Below are positions 25,156-35,108 of a stretch of DNA of 64,000 bases, in pieces (positions within the stretch are counted from its first letter, which is position 1; each line of letters starts with the position of its first letter). The notes below the pieces were generated by a model. That model did not search any database. It was not told the origin of the DNA and was given only the letters and a program-made list of their open reading frames with translations. The stretch comes from Sphingomonas pituitosa NBRC 102491. GTDB taxonomy: Bacteria > Pseudomonadota > Alphaproteobacteria > Sphingomonadales > Sphingomonadaceae. Where the stretch lies: positions 45,901-109,900 of the forward strand of contig NZ_BCYY01000018.1 in the NCBI RefSeq assembly GCF_001598435.1, given 5' to 3'. Made by a program: the position numbers and the translations under genes.

Positions 25156-25970
25156 TCACAGCGCCTCGCGTTTCACTAGTTTTTTGACGAAGGGGCGACG
25201 ACTCGGCGCGGAGACCTGGCTGGGGCAGGCCTTGGTTAGGGCGGTGGCGTGGAGGCGGCCGTGTTCCGCGCGTAGCCGCACGGTGGTCTCTTCGGCAGCG
25301 CCGTGATCGTCGCAGGGCCAGTCCATCACCTCGCCGGGCGGGGGGTTCCGTGCCAGTGCCTCCCACTGCCAGCTGTAGAGCTTCAGCGGTCGCTCGGAAT
25401 GTTCGGCACTGGTGAGAGCATGCAGCCGAGGATGATCGCGCGTGGTGCCGATCGCGACCATCAAGTGCTTGCCGCACGGAAGCGTGTCGATCTGCAACAG
25501 GAATTCGCCGGCGATGCCATCATGATTATAGTCTTGCAGGCGCAGGACCGGCGCCGGGGCGCGGCCGCGGATCGTGGCCGCCGGGGTCTCGTCGCCCATG
25601 TCGTCTAACCGGGTGGGCCAGCGCTGCAGCATCGCGACCGCTCCCTTCTCGTTGAACAGCATGTCCGAACCTGCAAAAAGCGGCGTCAATGGCAAGCGCT
25701 CCCGCGGCGTGCCCGGGCGCTGCCGTTCCAGGACGAGATCGCCGACTGGGCATAGGCAGCGCCGCTGCATGGGCAGGTCATCGCCATGCTCGGGACTTTC
25801 GGCCCGCAGCTTGTGGCGTCGCGCGGCGGGCCGCGCCAGACCAGGCGCCAGACTTCCTCGGTCCCGCCGATCCTGACGCTGCGCTGCTCGCGGACAACCT
25901 CCTTCTCGAGAGCGGCGAGCAGCGGCGCGGCGGCGAGCGCCAGCAGGGCGGACAGCGGGCGGAGCAACAC
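25156..25970 (-). pseudogene. Frameshifted secreted protein gene
   Basis: Two overlapping frames together make one protein. The first runs from ATG 25970 with a signal peptide (LLRPLSALLALAAAPLLAA) and EEVWRLVWRGPPRD, reaching CPCSGAAYAQ near 25755. The second continues with VGDLVLERQRPGTPRERL, LTPLF and a DYNHDGIAGEFLLQ stretch, with HLMVAIGTTRDHPRLHA and VMDWPCDDHG, to 25156. A single-base deletion near 25745 would explain the switch. The combined protein, about 270 residues, would be an exported protein of unknown function, also found elsewhere in sphingomonads as I recall. It could be a true mutation or a sequencing error. Confidence 0.65.
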
Positions 25971-26023
25971 GGTGCCAGCTTGCCATGCCGGCGCGCTGCC
26001 AGGAAGATCGGTGTTCGCCTTTC

Positions 26024-26482
26024 CTACAGCGCCAGCGTCAAAAACCGGCTGTGCGGGTCCTCGCGATAGTCGCCGAAGGGTGGGCAGGGGACGAAGCCGT
26101 AGCGCGTGTAGAGCCGGATCGCAGGTTCGAACGCTGGCGCGGCGCCGGTTTCCAGGCTCAGCCGCGTCAGCTCCCGCGTTCGGGCGACGGACAGGATATG
26201 CTCCAGCATCGCTGCGCCCACGCCCTTGCCGAGATGGGCGGGCGCAGTGCGCATCGACTTTATCTCGCCGTGCCCCGCATCGAGCTGCTTGAGCGCGCCC
26301 ATGCCGAGCAGTTCCACACCGGCCCAGGCGCTCCAGAAGGTGACGTCCGCCGCCTGGAGGCCCGAAAGGTCGAGGAAATGGCAGCTTTCCTCGGGCGAGT
26401 TGGCGAGCATACCCGCGGCGTGCAGGCGCAACAGCGCCTGCACCCGCCCATCGTCCAGCCCGCCTTCCCGGATCGCGATCAC
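26024..26482 (-). CDS. GNAT-family N-acetyltransferase
   Basis: The 152-residue protein is a GNAT acetyltransferase: HLGKGVGAAMLEHILSVAR near residue 82 is the acetyl-CoA-binding motif A (consensus Q/RxxGxG/A), and LSLETGAAPAFEPAIRLYTRYGFVPC is the typical ending. It transfers an acetyl group to an unknown amine. ATG 26482 overlaps the stop of the M14 peptidase gene by four bases, so it is coupled to it. N-terminal residues IREGGLDDGRV fit the substrate-binding side of the fold. Confidence 0.9.
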   Translation of the reverse strand: MIAIREGGLDDGRVQALLRLHAAGMLANSPEESCHFLDLSGLQAADVTFWSAWAGVELLGMGALKQLDAGHGEIKSMRTAPAHLGKGVGAAMLEHILSVARTRELTRLSLETGAAPAFEPAIRLYTRYGFVPCPPFGDYREDPHSRFLTLAL

Positions 26483-27597
26483 AGCGTGTCGATCATGCCG
26501 GCCAGCGTTTCGAGGCAGGCATGGGCGAGCAGCTTGCTGCGGATCGGCGACCAGCCGAATTCCGGGTCGGCGTTCGCGTCATGGTCCTTGAACGGCATCT
26601 CCAGCGTCATCGACACCGCGCCGAACCGCTCGGCGAGCTGGTTGGTCGACATGGCGAGGTTGGCCCGGCCCGGGGGCGCCTTGTCATAGCCGAGTTCGGT
26701 CTGGAAATCCGGCGTGTGCGCGGCGAGCCGGCGACCGAATTCGTAGAACTTCTCGCCCAGTTCATCGGTCCAGCTCGGGATGCCTTCGAAGCCGGCGAGG
26801 AAGTTGGCCGGGATCGCCTCGTCGCCGTGGACGTCCATCGCGAAGGTGACGCCGGTTTCATCCATCGCATTGCGAACGGCGAGCACTTCCGGGCTGCGCT
26901 CGGGCGTCGGCGTGTGCCATTCGCGGTTGAGGTTCACCCCCGCCGCGTTGGTACGCAGATGGCCGCGGCGCGAGCCGTCCGGGTTCATGTTCGGCACGCA
27001 GTGGAAGGTTGCTTTCTCCCGCAGCGTGCTCGCCACCGCATTGTCCTCGTCGGTGAGGAACTCGAGCGCGCCTTCCATCCACCATTCGGCCATGCTCTCG
27101 CCGGGATGCTGGCGGGCGTAGAGCCATACCTGCTTCGGCCCCTCGCCCACGGTGAGGCAATCGATCGGCTGGCCGTCCAGCGTCTCACCCAGCTGGCGGT
27201 GCGTCACGCCCTCGGCAAGCGCGATGCGGCTGACGAGATCGTGGTGCCGCTCCATCGAATAGGGCGCGAAATAGGCGAACCAGGTGAGGTCCGTCTGGAA
27301 ATGGTGGGTGAAGCTGAGGACGCCGCCGGCATAGTCGGTGTCGGTCATCCGCCACGATTCGCGGTCCGCCGACCAGCGCGCCTTGTAGCCCGGCCAGCCG
27401 AACGGATAGGCCGAACTGCCCGCATTGAGGATGCGGAAGGTCAGCGTCCGGCCCTTCGCGCCGGCGACGCGGAAGTGGAACCACTGGAAGAATTCCGACT
27501 CGTGATCGAGGACGATCTCGCAGTCGACTCGGTCGCCTTCGATGGCGACGACGCGAATGTTGCCGCTGTCGAACGCGGCGCTGATCTGGATGCTCAT
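26479..27597 (-). CDS. M14-family metallocarboxypeptidase (cytosolic CCP-like)
   Basis: The 372-residue protein has an N-terminal beta domain (FQWFHFRVAG, FRILNAGSSAYP) and an M14 zinc peptidase domain. The zinc ligands appear as HPGES near 167, and DVHGDE supplies the distal histidine; NLNREW binds substrate carboxylate and EMPFKDHDA carries the catalytic glutamate. The layout matches cytosolic carboxypeptidase-like bacterial enzymes, without a signal peptide, so it is probably cytoplasmic. ATG 27597 is used instead of an upstream extension through the neighbouring gene. It overlaps the DUF4136 stop and the GNAT start, each by four bases. Confidence 0.92.
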   Translation of the reverse strand: MSIQISAAFDSGNIRVVAIEGDRVDCEIVLDHESEFFQWFHFRVAGAKGRTLTFRILNAGSSAYPFGWPGYKARWSADRESWRMTDTDYAGGVLSFTHHFQTDLTWFAYFAPYSMERHHDLVSRIALAEGVTHRQLGETLDGQPIDCLTVGEGPKQVWLYARQHPGESMAEWWMEGALEFLTDEDNAVASTLREKATFHCVPNMNPDGSRRGHLRTNAAGVNLNREWHTPTPERSPEVLAVRNAMDETGVTFAMDVHGDEAIPANFLAGFEGIPSWTDELGEKFYEFGRRLAAHTPDFQTELGYDKAPPGRANLAMSTNQLAERFGAVSMTLEMPFKDHDANADPEFGWSPIRSKLLAHACLETLAGMIDTL

Positions 27598-28205
27598 TTG
27601 ACCGTCGTAGTGATCCCGGACTCGCCGGGAAAGTCCTTGAACAGCGCGGCGGCGAGTCGCTGCGCGGTGGCGGCGGGCTGATTGTCCTTGATGCCGACGC
27701 CGGTGGTCTCGGCGCGGCCTTCCCAGATCACGCTCTCGCCGGCGCGGCGGCGGAGCTGCACCCAGAGCTGCGAGACGAGAATCTCGTTCTGCTTGCGCTT
27801 GCCGAGGCCGAAGGAAAAGCCGCCGCCCAGGCCGACCCCGCCGCCCCGGCCGCCGCCGAAGCTGCCGCCGCCCAGGCCGATCGACACCGGCGACGGTTCG
27901 CGGATGACGCCGCGCGAGGCGCGGGTGAACGAGACCGAGGCGATATAGCCTGCCGGCCGGTCGCTGGTGGCGGGAACATAGCCCTGCTTGCCCAGCTCCG
28001 CCTGCACCGCATCGGCATAGGCGCGGAACTCGGGGGTCACGTCCATCGCGCCGGACATCGGCATGATGGTCACGGTGGTCCGCTCGAACGGCTCGTTCAG
28101 GTGATAGCGGGTGACGTCGATCGGCGGACGGCCGCCGGTGGAGGTGCAGCCGGCGGCGAGCGCGGGCAGGGTGGCGAGCAGGGCAAGACGCAGATACGGA
28201 TTCAC
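27594..28205 (-). CDS. DUF4136 family lipoprotein
   Basis: The 203-residue protein starts at GTG 28205 with GGAG upstream. A signal peptide ends at a lipobox (LPALAAGC), so it is probably anchored in a membrane by lipid. Residues 25 to 200 fit DUF4136, with a glycine-rich insert ([14 protein letters not shown]) before the last third. The function of DUF4136 is unknown; members are periplasmic-facing lipoproteins. Its stop codon overlaps the M14 peptidase start. The frame extends to 28322, but the extension lacks a signal peptide. Confidence 0.85.
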   Translation of the reverse strand: MNPYLRLALLATLPALAAGCTSTGGRPPIDVTRYHLNEPFERTTVTIMPMSGAMDVTPEFRAYADAVQAELGKQGYVPATSDRPAGYIASVSFTRASRGVIREPSPVSIGLGGGSFGGGRGGGVGLGGGFSFGLGKRKQNEILVSQLWVQLRRRAGESVIWEGRAETTGVGIKDNQPAATAQRLAAALFKDFPGESGITTTVK

Positions 28206-28425
28206 GAACACGCACTCCTGTTTCGTGGGTGCAATGGATGTATCCTGCCGGCACGGGCCGGGTCGAGCGGATTTGCGTTGCCCATCGGCGGTGGAACGTT
28301 CGGGGACGGCGTTCGGCTGCATATCGGCTGCATGGGGGGCACGCCCGGCCTTGACTTCCCGCCCCCGCGCTTATAGGCGAGCCGCTCTTTCCGGCATTCC
28401 AGATAATTTGAGAAGCGAATCGGTC

Positions 28426-28551
28426 ATGAAGATCGTCAATTCATTGAAGTCGCTCAAGGGGCGGCACCGCGACAACCGCGTGATCCGCCGCCGTGGCCGG
28501 ATCTACGTGATCAACAAGACGCAGAAGCGTTTCAAGGCACGTCAGGGCTGA
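28426..28551 (+). CDS. rpmJ: Ribosomal protein bL36, zinc-free type
   Basis: This 41-residue basic protein ([14 protein letters not shown] start, [20 protein letters not shown] end) is bL36 of the 50S subunit. The zinc ribbon cysteines of the C+ form are absent, so it is the zinc-independent type B paralogue (YkgO-like). Its length is normal for alphaproteobacteria. The HAD phosphatase gene follows after eight bases, which suggests a shared message. No zinc-responsive (Zur) operator was noticed upstream. Confidence 0.95.
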   Translation: MKIVNSLKSLKGRHRDNRVIRRRGRIYVINKTQKRFKARQG

Positions 28552-28559
28552 GCCCACAG

Positions 28560-29180
28560 GTGGGGACTGCGCCGCACGCCGTCATCTTCGACGTCGGCAA
28601 CGTTCTTTTCCCTTGGGAACCGCGGCGTTTGTACGAGCGCCTGTTCGACACCGAGCAGGCGCTCGACGCGTTTCTGTCGCAGGTCGTCACCAAGGAATGG
28701 CATTTCCAGCATGACGCTGGCCGCCCCTTCGCCGAGACCTCGGCGGAGCTGAGCGCGCTGTACCCGGAGCATGCCGACAAGATCGCGCTCTGGGGGCCGC
28801 GCTTTGCCGAGCAGCTGGGGCCCGCCTTTCCGGACATGGTCGCGCTGATCGAGGAACTCGATTCGGCAGGCGTGCCGCTGTTCGGCATCACCAACTTCTC
28901 CGGCGAGTTCTGGCGGGCCTGGATGCCGCAGGTCGAGTGGCTGTTCGGCCGCTTCCAGGACATCGTCGTCTCGGGCGACGAGAAGCTCACCAAGCCCGAT
29001 CCCGCCATCTACGCGCTGGCGCTGGAGCGATTCGGGTTGGCCGGGCCGGACGCGGTGTTCGTCGACGATCTGGCGGTGAATGTGGAAGCGGCGCGGGCGC
29101 AGGGCATCCACGGCGTGGTGTTCACCGGCGCCGAGCCGTTCCGCGCCGAGCTGGTGCGGCTGGGCGTGCTCGCCGGCTGA
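28560..29180 (+). CDS. HAD-superfamily hydrolase, subfamily IA
   Basis: The 206-residue protein has all four HAD motifs: FDVGNVLF near 10 with the nucleophile Asp, ITNFSG near 110, the lysine of KLTKPDP near 142, and FVDDLAVNV near 160. The cap and spacing fit the haloacid dehalogenase/phosphatase group IA. It hydrolyses a phosphoester or halide from an unknown small molecule. The start is GTG at 28560, directly after rpmJ; no better start is visible. Confidence 0.88.
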   Translation: MGTAPHAVIFDVGNVLFPWEPRRLYERLFDTEQALDAFLSQVVTKEWHFQHDAGRPFAETSAELSALYPEHADKIALWGPRFAEQLGPAFPDMVALIEELDSAGVPLFGITNFSGEFWRAWMPQVEWLFGRFQDIVVSGDEKLTKPDPAIYALALERFGLAGPDAVFVDDLAVNVEAARAQGIHGVVFTGAEPFRAELVRLGVLAG

Positions 29181-29414
29181 GGGCTGGCGGCTTTTCTTTA
29201 CCTCGCTACCGTTCGACCTTCCCGCAAAGGCGAGAATCCATTCGCCTGTGCTCCGGGGCAGAGACCGCGCCGCTGACCACAATGGATCCCGGCTTGTGCC
29301 GGGAGGCCGGCGGCGGCTGCGGCGTTCGACGGTGCGGGCGATGATTGCCGCGAATGCCCGGAGTTGGTGGGAAGCGGTCGTTGCGAATGGTTAGGGTGCC
29401 GCTACAACGCTTTC

Positions 29415-29726
29415 ATGCTCTGGAACGTGATAGACAAGCGCACGCGCCCTTATCGTTGGCGCGAGGTCAATGCGATCGTGGAAGCGGTCGAGCACGATAA
29501 CAGCTGTCCTGACGCCGACCAGGCTCCGGAAAGTGATCCCCTGCTAGTGGTGGACTACGATGCGCTGGAAGCTGTTTCAGTTCAGGAAGCGATTGCGTGG
29601 GCAAACGGGCAGCGGTGCCCCGTCACGTTGTATCTCTACGATCTAGGTCGTGGCTTCGCCAGCGAACAGCACTTCGACGAAATGGGGATACGCTTCCGCG
29701 CCGCCGACGAGAACCCGCTGGATTGA
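29415..29726 (+). CDS. Hypothetical protein
   Basis: The 103-residue acidic protein starts at ATG 29415 (MLWNVIDKRTRPYRW); the frame opens at 29364. It has alternating strand and helix character (LLVVDYDALEAVSVQEAIAWA and CPVTLYLYDLGRG), no signal peptide and no membrane segment. I do not recognise the family. No good ribosome binding site is visible, but codon use is consistent with coding. It converges on the small gene at 29762. Confidence 0.55.
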   Translation: MLWNVIDKRTRPYRWREVNAIVEAVEHDNSCPDADQAPESDPLLVVDYDALEAVSVQEAIAWANGQRCPVTLYLYDLGRGFASEQHFDEMGIRFRAADENPLD

Positions 29727-29761
29727 ATGGACACCATTGGGGCATTTCCGGAACGACAGCG

Positions 29762-29971
29762 TTAGCCTTCAGCGAGCAGAGCTCTGCCGGTGTCTGTCCA
29801 CGTGCCGCCGCGTCCGGACGGAAAGACCAAGCCGTATTCGACGAGCAACTCGACGGCATCTTCGCCCGCGCCCATACACTCGTGGTCGAGCCCAGCTTGC
29901 TCTCCGCTGCCGATATATTGTTCGCACATCCAAGCAAGGGCCAGGAGCAAGCGCTTTTCGTTCGCCGTCAT
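29762..29971 (-). CDS. Small hypothetical protein
   Basis: This 69-residue protein begins MTANEKRLLLALAWMCEQY, a helical N terminus, and continues with an acidic helix (GAGEDAVELLVEYGLV) and GRGGTWTDTGRALLAEG. The pattern could be a winged-helix-like or adaptor protein, but no family is recognised. The ribosome binding site is weak. It lies 102 bases beyond the end of the methyltransferase gene, on the same strand and downstream of it. Small helical proteins of this kind are common in sphingomonads. Confidence 0.5.
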   Translation of the reverse strand: MTANEKRLLLALAWMCEQYIGSGEQAGLDHECMGAGEDAVELLVEYGLVFPSGRGGTWTDTGRALLAEG

Positions 29972-30073
29972 ATTCGCATTATGGTCTTCGTGCTGACGGA
30001 CGACAATGTCCGCAACTGGGCGAAAGCGGAAAGGCGGCTTGTTCTCGGTACGCGGCTTATTCGCTTCGAAGTG

Positions 30074-30943
30074 CTACCTACTCCACCGCGCAAAAATCGC
30101 CGTAGGCAGCTCCAGCCCGCGTGCTTCCTCGCGCACCGTCAACTCGCCCGCTTCGACCGTGCCGCCCTTGTCCGCCATCGCCTGGCGGACCAGCTCGCCG
30201 ATCGCCAGCGCCGACATCCGCACCGCATAGACCGTCAGGAACAGGAAGCGCGACTCGGCATCGAGGAGCCTGGCCACGTCATCGATCAGGCCGGGCAGGC
30301 CTTCTTCCAGCTTCCATACCTCGCCGTTCGGCCCGCGGCCCCATTTCGGCGGATCGAGGATGATGCCGTCATAGCGCCGACCGCGCCGCACCTCGCGCGC
30401 GGTGAATTTCATCGCGTCGTCGATCATCCAGCGGATCGGTTTGTCGGCCATGCCCGAAAGCTCGGCATTGGCCTTGCCTTCCATGACCGACTTTTTCGAG
30501 GCGTCGACATGCGTTACCTTCGCGCCCGCCGCCGCCAGCGCCAGCGAGCCGACGCCGGTATAGCCGAACAGGTTCATGCACTCGGGCGCGTCCATCCCGG
30601 CGATGCGGCCGCGCATCCAGTCCCATACCGGCGCCATGTCCGGGAAGAAGCCGAGATGGCGGAACGGCGTGGTCTGGGCGGTGAAGCGCACCTCGCGCCA
30701 CGCCAGCGGCCAGCCCTCGCGCGGGGTGGGCTTGAGATACTCCCAGCGGCCGCCGCCATCCTCGTCGGAGCCGGGGACGAATTCGGCATGCGCGTCCCAC
30801 TCGGCCGAGGCCGGCGCCCACATCGCCTGCGGCTCGGGGCGGATGAAGCGATAGGCGCCGTAGCGCTCCAGCTTGCGGCCGTGGCCGGAATCGATCAGCC
30901 CATAGTCGCCCCAGGGTTCGCCGGTGAGGGTGACGAGCTTCAC
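30074..30943 (-). CDS. Class I SAM-dependent methyltransferase, RlmI/RlmK-like
   Basis: The 289-residue protein has the methyltransferase motif MNLFGYTGVGSLALAAAGA (residues about 124 to 142) and the catalytic motif LDPPKWGRGP near 197. This resembles the Rossmann domain of 23S rRNA cytosine/guanine methyltransferases, but the N-terminal PUA domain of RlmI is missing. Its substrate, probably rRNA or another RNA, is not known. ATG 30943 overlaps the thrC stop by four bases, so it is translated with thrC. Confidence 0.85.
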   Translation of the reverse strand: MKLVTLTGEPWGDYGLIDSGHGRKLERYGAYRFIRPEPQAMWAPASAEWDAHAEFVPGSDEDGGGRWEYLKPTPREGWPLAWREVRFTAQTTPFRHLGFFPDMAPVWDWMRGRIAGMDAPECMNLFGYTGVGSLALAAAGAKVTHVDASKKSVMEGKANAELSGMADKPIRWMIDDAMKFTAREVRRGRRYDGIILDPPKWGRGPNGEVWKLEEGLPGLIDDVARLLDAESRFLFLTVYAVRMSALAIGELVRQAMADKGGTVEAGELTVREEARGLELPTAIFARWSR

Positions 30944-32331
30944 GGCCGGGGCTGCGCGCGCTCGGCGATATAGCCGGTGATCGCGTTGAAGTCGGCGGGG
31001 AGGGTATCGTAGCGCTCCTGGCGCTCGAACAGGTCGCCGATGCGGCTCGGCACCAGCGGGCGCATGCCGGTGGCGCGCTCGACCGCGTCGCGGAACTTGG
31101 CGGGATGGGCGGTGGCGAGGGTGACCACTGGCACGTCCGGGGCCAGGCCGGCGCGCTGGGCGGCGGCGAGGCCGATCGCGGTGTGCGGGTCGATCACCTG
31201 CGCCGCTTCGGCACAGGCCCAGCGCATCGCTTCGTTCATCCCGTCGGCGTCGATCGCGTCGCTGGTGAACAGCTTGGATGCGCCTTCGCGCTGGGTATTG
31301 GTGAGCTGCATCGCGCGGGTCGATTCGAAGCCGCGCATCTGATCGGCGATCGGTGCGCCGGCGAGGTCGGCGAGCAGCCGCTCGAAGTTCGAGCTGACCT
31401 GGATGTCCATCGAGGGCGCGGCGGTGGGCGTGACGGTGCCTGCCGAATAGTCGCCGGCCGAAAGCGCGCGATGCAGGATGTCGTTGACGTTGGTCGCCAC
31501 CACCAGCTTGGCCACCGGCAGCCCCATCCGTGCGGCGACATAGCCGGCGAACACGTCGCCGAAATTGCCGGTGGGGACCGAGAAGGCGACCGGCCGCTCG
31601 GGCGCGCCGAGGCGGACGGCGGCGTAGAAATAATAGACCACCTGCGCCATCAGCCGGGCCCAGTTGATCGAATTGACGGCGCTCAACTGGAAGCGGCCGG
31701 AGAAATCGCGATCGTTGAACATCGCCTTCACCAGCGCCTGGGCATCGTCGAAGCTGCCGTCAATCGCGATGTTGTGGACGTTGGGGGCGAGCACCGTGGT
31801 CATCTGCCGGCGCTGGACGTCGGAGACGCGGCCCTGCGGGTGCAGCATGAAGATGTCGACGCCGATGCGGCCGGCCACTGCGTCGATCGCGGCGCTGCCG
31901 GTATCGCCCGAGGTGGCGCCGACGATCGTCAGGTGCTGGTTGGTACCTGCCAGGAACTTCTCGAAGAACAGGCCGAGCAGCTGGAGCGCCACATCCTTGA
32001 AGGCGAGGGTGGGGCCGTGGAACAGCTCGAGCAGCCAGTGCTGCTGGTCGATCTGGACCAGCGGCACCACCGCCGCGTGCGAGAAGCGGCCATAGGCCTG
32101 GGTGCAGAGCTGGCGGAGCTCGTCCTCGCTCAGATCCGGCGTCACGAAGGGCAGCATCACGCGGACGGCGGTCTCGACATAGGAGAGCCCGCGCATCGCG
32201 GCGATGTCCTCGGCCGAGAAGCGCGGCCATTCGGTCGGAATATAAAGGCCGCCGTCGCTGGCGAGACCGGTGAGGGTGACGTCGCGAAAGCCCAGCGTGG
32301 GCGCGGCGCCGCGGGTGCTGTGATACTGCAT
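30940..32331 (-). CDS. thrC: Threonine synthase
   Basis: The 463-residue PLP enzyme converts O-phospho-L-homoserine to threonine. Marks of the family are MQYHSTRGAAPTLGFRDV at the start, GPTLAFKDVALQLLG with the PLP lysine near 110, ATSGDTGSAAIDAVAG near 150, and VPTGNFGDVFAGY near 245. The length matches the bacterial group without a regulatory domain. ATG 32331 is family-like; the extension to 32397 is not. It heads a two-gene unit with the RlmI-like methyltransferase, an arrangement seen in related genomes as I recall. The promoter lies in the 149-base gap to the divergent aldo/keto reductase. Confidence 0.95.
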   Translation of the reverse strand: MQYHSTRGAAPTLGFRDVTLTGLASDGGLYIPTEWPRFSAEDIAAMRGLSYVETAVRVMLPFVTPDLSEDELRQLCTQAYGRFSHAAVVPLVQIDQQHWLLELFHGPTLAFKDVALQLLGLFFEKFLAGTNQHLTIVGATSGDTGSAAIDAVAGRIGVDIFMLHPQGRVSDVQRRQMTTVLAPNVHNIAIDGSFDDAQALVKAMFNDRDFSGRFQLSAVNSINWARLMAQVVYYFYAAVRLGAPERPVAFSVPTGNFGDVFAGYVAARMGLPVAKLVVATNVNDILHRALSAGDYSAGTVTPTAAPSMDIQVSSNFERLLADLAGAPIADQMRGFESTRAMQLTNTQREGASKLFTSDAIDADGMNEAMRWACAEAAQVIDPHTAIGLAAAQRAGLAPDVPVVTLATAHPAKFRDAVERATGMRPLVPSRIGDLFERQERYDTLPADFNAITGYIAERAQPRP

Positions 32332-32480
32332 GGCCGCCCGCGTTACCCGGCAGGCGCGGGGACGACAAGATAGCTGTCCTTGGGGGCGGCTTGCCATTGT
32401 TCGGGACGAGGGGGTGTTTCGTGGCGGACCCGGCCTGCGTATAGGCGCGTTCGACCAAGCATTCCCGATGGAGAGACACG

Positions 32481-33538
<1,058 letters not shown>

Positions 33539-33542
<4 letters not shown>

Positions 33543-34000
33543 GTGTCGCCTTCCGCCGCGAGAGCGACGAGGAACATAAGGAACCGAAGTTCGAGCTGCC
33601 GCTGCCGGCGGGGCCGAACCTCGTCACCGCGGCGGGGCCAGCGCTGATCGCGGCCAAGGTCGCGGCGCTGGAAGCCGCGATCGAGGCCGAGGGCGATGCC
33701 GAGGCCAGGGAGGTGCTGAAGCGCGAACTCCGCTACTGGAACACCCGCGCCGCCACCGCGCAGGTCGCACCGCCGATCGAGGACGGTGTGGCGGGGATCG
33801 GCGCGCGGGTGCGGATCCGGCTGAACGGGCGCGAGCGGGTGATCGAAATCGTCGGCCATGACGAGGCCGATCCGAGCGCCGACCGGCTCGCGTTCCAGGC
33901 ACCGCTCGCCCACGCGCTGCTGGGCGCGGAGGAAGGCGAGCGGGTCGATTTCGGCGGCAAGGCCGAGGCGATCGAAGTGCTGGGGGTGGAGGCGATCTAG
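33539..34000 (+). CDS. GreA/GreB-family protein without the usual acidic tip
   Basis: The 153-residue protein has an N-terminal helical pair (about 28 to 75) and a C-terminal FKBP-like barrel (GIGARVRIRLNGRERVIEIVG to the end), the arrangement of transcript cleavage factors. The catalytic tip of GreA/GreB (GDxSENxEY) is not conserved: here it reads EAEGDAEAREV. It may bind the RNA polymerase secondary channel without stimulating RNA cleavage, like Gfh1 or Rnk-type proteins. ATG 33539 overlaps the aldo/keto reductase stop, so both are made together. Confidence 0.8.
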
Positions 34001-34015
34001 GGCTTTGGGGGAAGC

Positions 34016-34144
34016 GTCCCCCTCACCCTTCCGCGCCTTCGGCGCTCCCTCCCTCTCCCACAAAAGGAGAGGGAGCAGTGCCTCTCCCCTTGCGGGAGGG
34101 GGAAGGGGCCCGCTGCCGAAGGCAGTGGGGAGGGTGAGGGGGAC
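34016..34144. repeat. Composite palindromic intergenic repeat
   Basis: Perfect outer arms of 14 bases (GTCCCCCTCACCCT and AGGGTGAGGGGGAC) enclose smaller hairpins such as CTCTCCC with GGAGAG and CGCCTTCGGCG. The element separates two convergent transcripts (Gre-like and FAH hydrolase) and can act as a bidirectional terminator. It resembles the repeats at 12232 and 44852 in design, not in exact sequence. Confidence 0.75.
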
Positions 34145-34159
34145 TTTTCCTCCTTCAGG

Positions 34160-35011
34160 TCACCCCGCCAGCGCCGCCAGATCGAAGGCGATCACGTCCT
34201 GGCGCTGGGTGCCGAGGCCGGTGATCCCCAACTCCATCACGTCGCCGGGCTTGAGGAAGATCTTGTCGGGCTTCTGGCCCTCGCCGACGCCCGGGGGCGT
34301 GCCGGTGATCAGCAGGTCACCCGGATGCAGGGTGATGAAGCGGCTCATGTACGCGATGCATTCCGCGACCGGGAAGATCATCGTCGACGTGTTGCCGGTC
34401 TGCATCCGCTTGCCGTTGAGATCGAGATACATGTCGAGCGCCTGGCAATCGGCCACCTCGTCCGGCGTCACCAGCCACGGGCCGACGGGGCCGAAGGTGT
34501 CGCAGCCCTTGCCCTTGTCCCACTGGCTGCCGAGCTCCTTCTGGAAGGCGCGTTCGGACACGTCGTTGGCGAGGACATAGCCTGCCACGTGATCCAGCGC
34601 ATCGGCCTGGTCGACATGGCGGCAGGTCTTGCCGATGATCACGCCCAGCTCGACTTCCCAGTCGCTCTTCTGCGATCCCTTGGGGATCATCACCGGATCA
34701 TTGGGGCCGGCGAGGCACGAGATCGCCTTGGTGAAGAAGATCGGCTCGGGCGGCGGCTCGAGGCCGGCTTCGCGGGCGTGGTCGGCATAGTTGAGGCCGA
34801 TCGCGAGGAACTTGCCGATGTTCGCCACCGGCACCCCCAGGCGAACGTCGCCCTCGACCAGCGGCAGCGTGGTGGGATCGACCGCGCGGATCCGTTCGAT
34901 CACGTCCACGGTAAGATCGGGCACCAGGCCGGTCAGGTCGCGGATCCGGCCGTCGGCGTCCAGCAGGCCGGGCTTTTCGGCACCGCGCGGGCCGTAGCGA
35001 AGCAACTTCAT
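34160..35011 (-). CDS. FAH-family hydrolase, likely 2,4-diketo-3-deoxy-L-fuconate hydrolase
   Basis: The 283-residue protein is a fumarylacetoacetate hydrolase-fold enzyme: IGLNYADHAREAG near 73, WEVELGVIIGKTCRHV near 120 with metal-binding Glu, VLANDVSERAFQ near 150, and LLITGTPPGVGEGQKP near 235. The N-terminal MKLLRYGPRGAEKPGLLD is typical of the group annotated as ureidoglycolate lyase or 2,4-diketo-3-deoxy-L-fuconate hydrolase. Given the fucose operon 11 kb away, cleavage to pyruvate and L-lactate is the likely job. ATG 35011 is family-like. A different diketo acid cannot be excluded. Confidence 0.82.
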   Translation of the reverse strand: MKLLRYGPRGAEKPGLLDADGRIRDLTGLVPDLTVDVIERIRAVDPTTLPLVEGDVRLGVPVANIGKFLAIGLNYADHAREAGLEPPPEPIFFTKAISCLAGPNDPVMIPKGSQKSDWEVELGVIIGKTCRHVDQADALDHVAGYVLANDVSERAFQKELGSQWDKGKGCDTFGPVGPWLVTPDEVADCQALDMYLDLNGKRMQTGNTSTMIFPVAECIAYMSRFITLHPGDLLITGTPPGVGEGQKPDKIFLKPGDVMELGITGLGTQRQDVIAFDLAALAG

Positions 35012-35108
35012 GCAAGCGTCCTCATTCAGGAAAGACAGACGATTGCGCAGTAGCGCGGCACGCCCGCCTGCCAAAGGAGGAAATCGCTCCGGCCGTAGCG
35101 TCCTGCGC

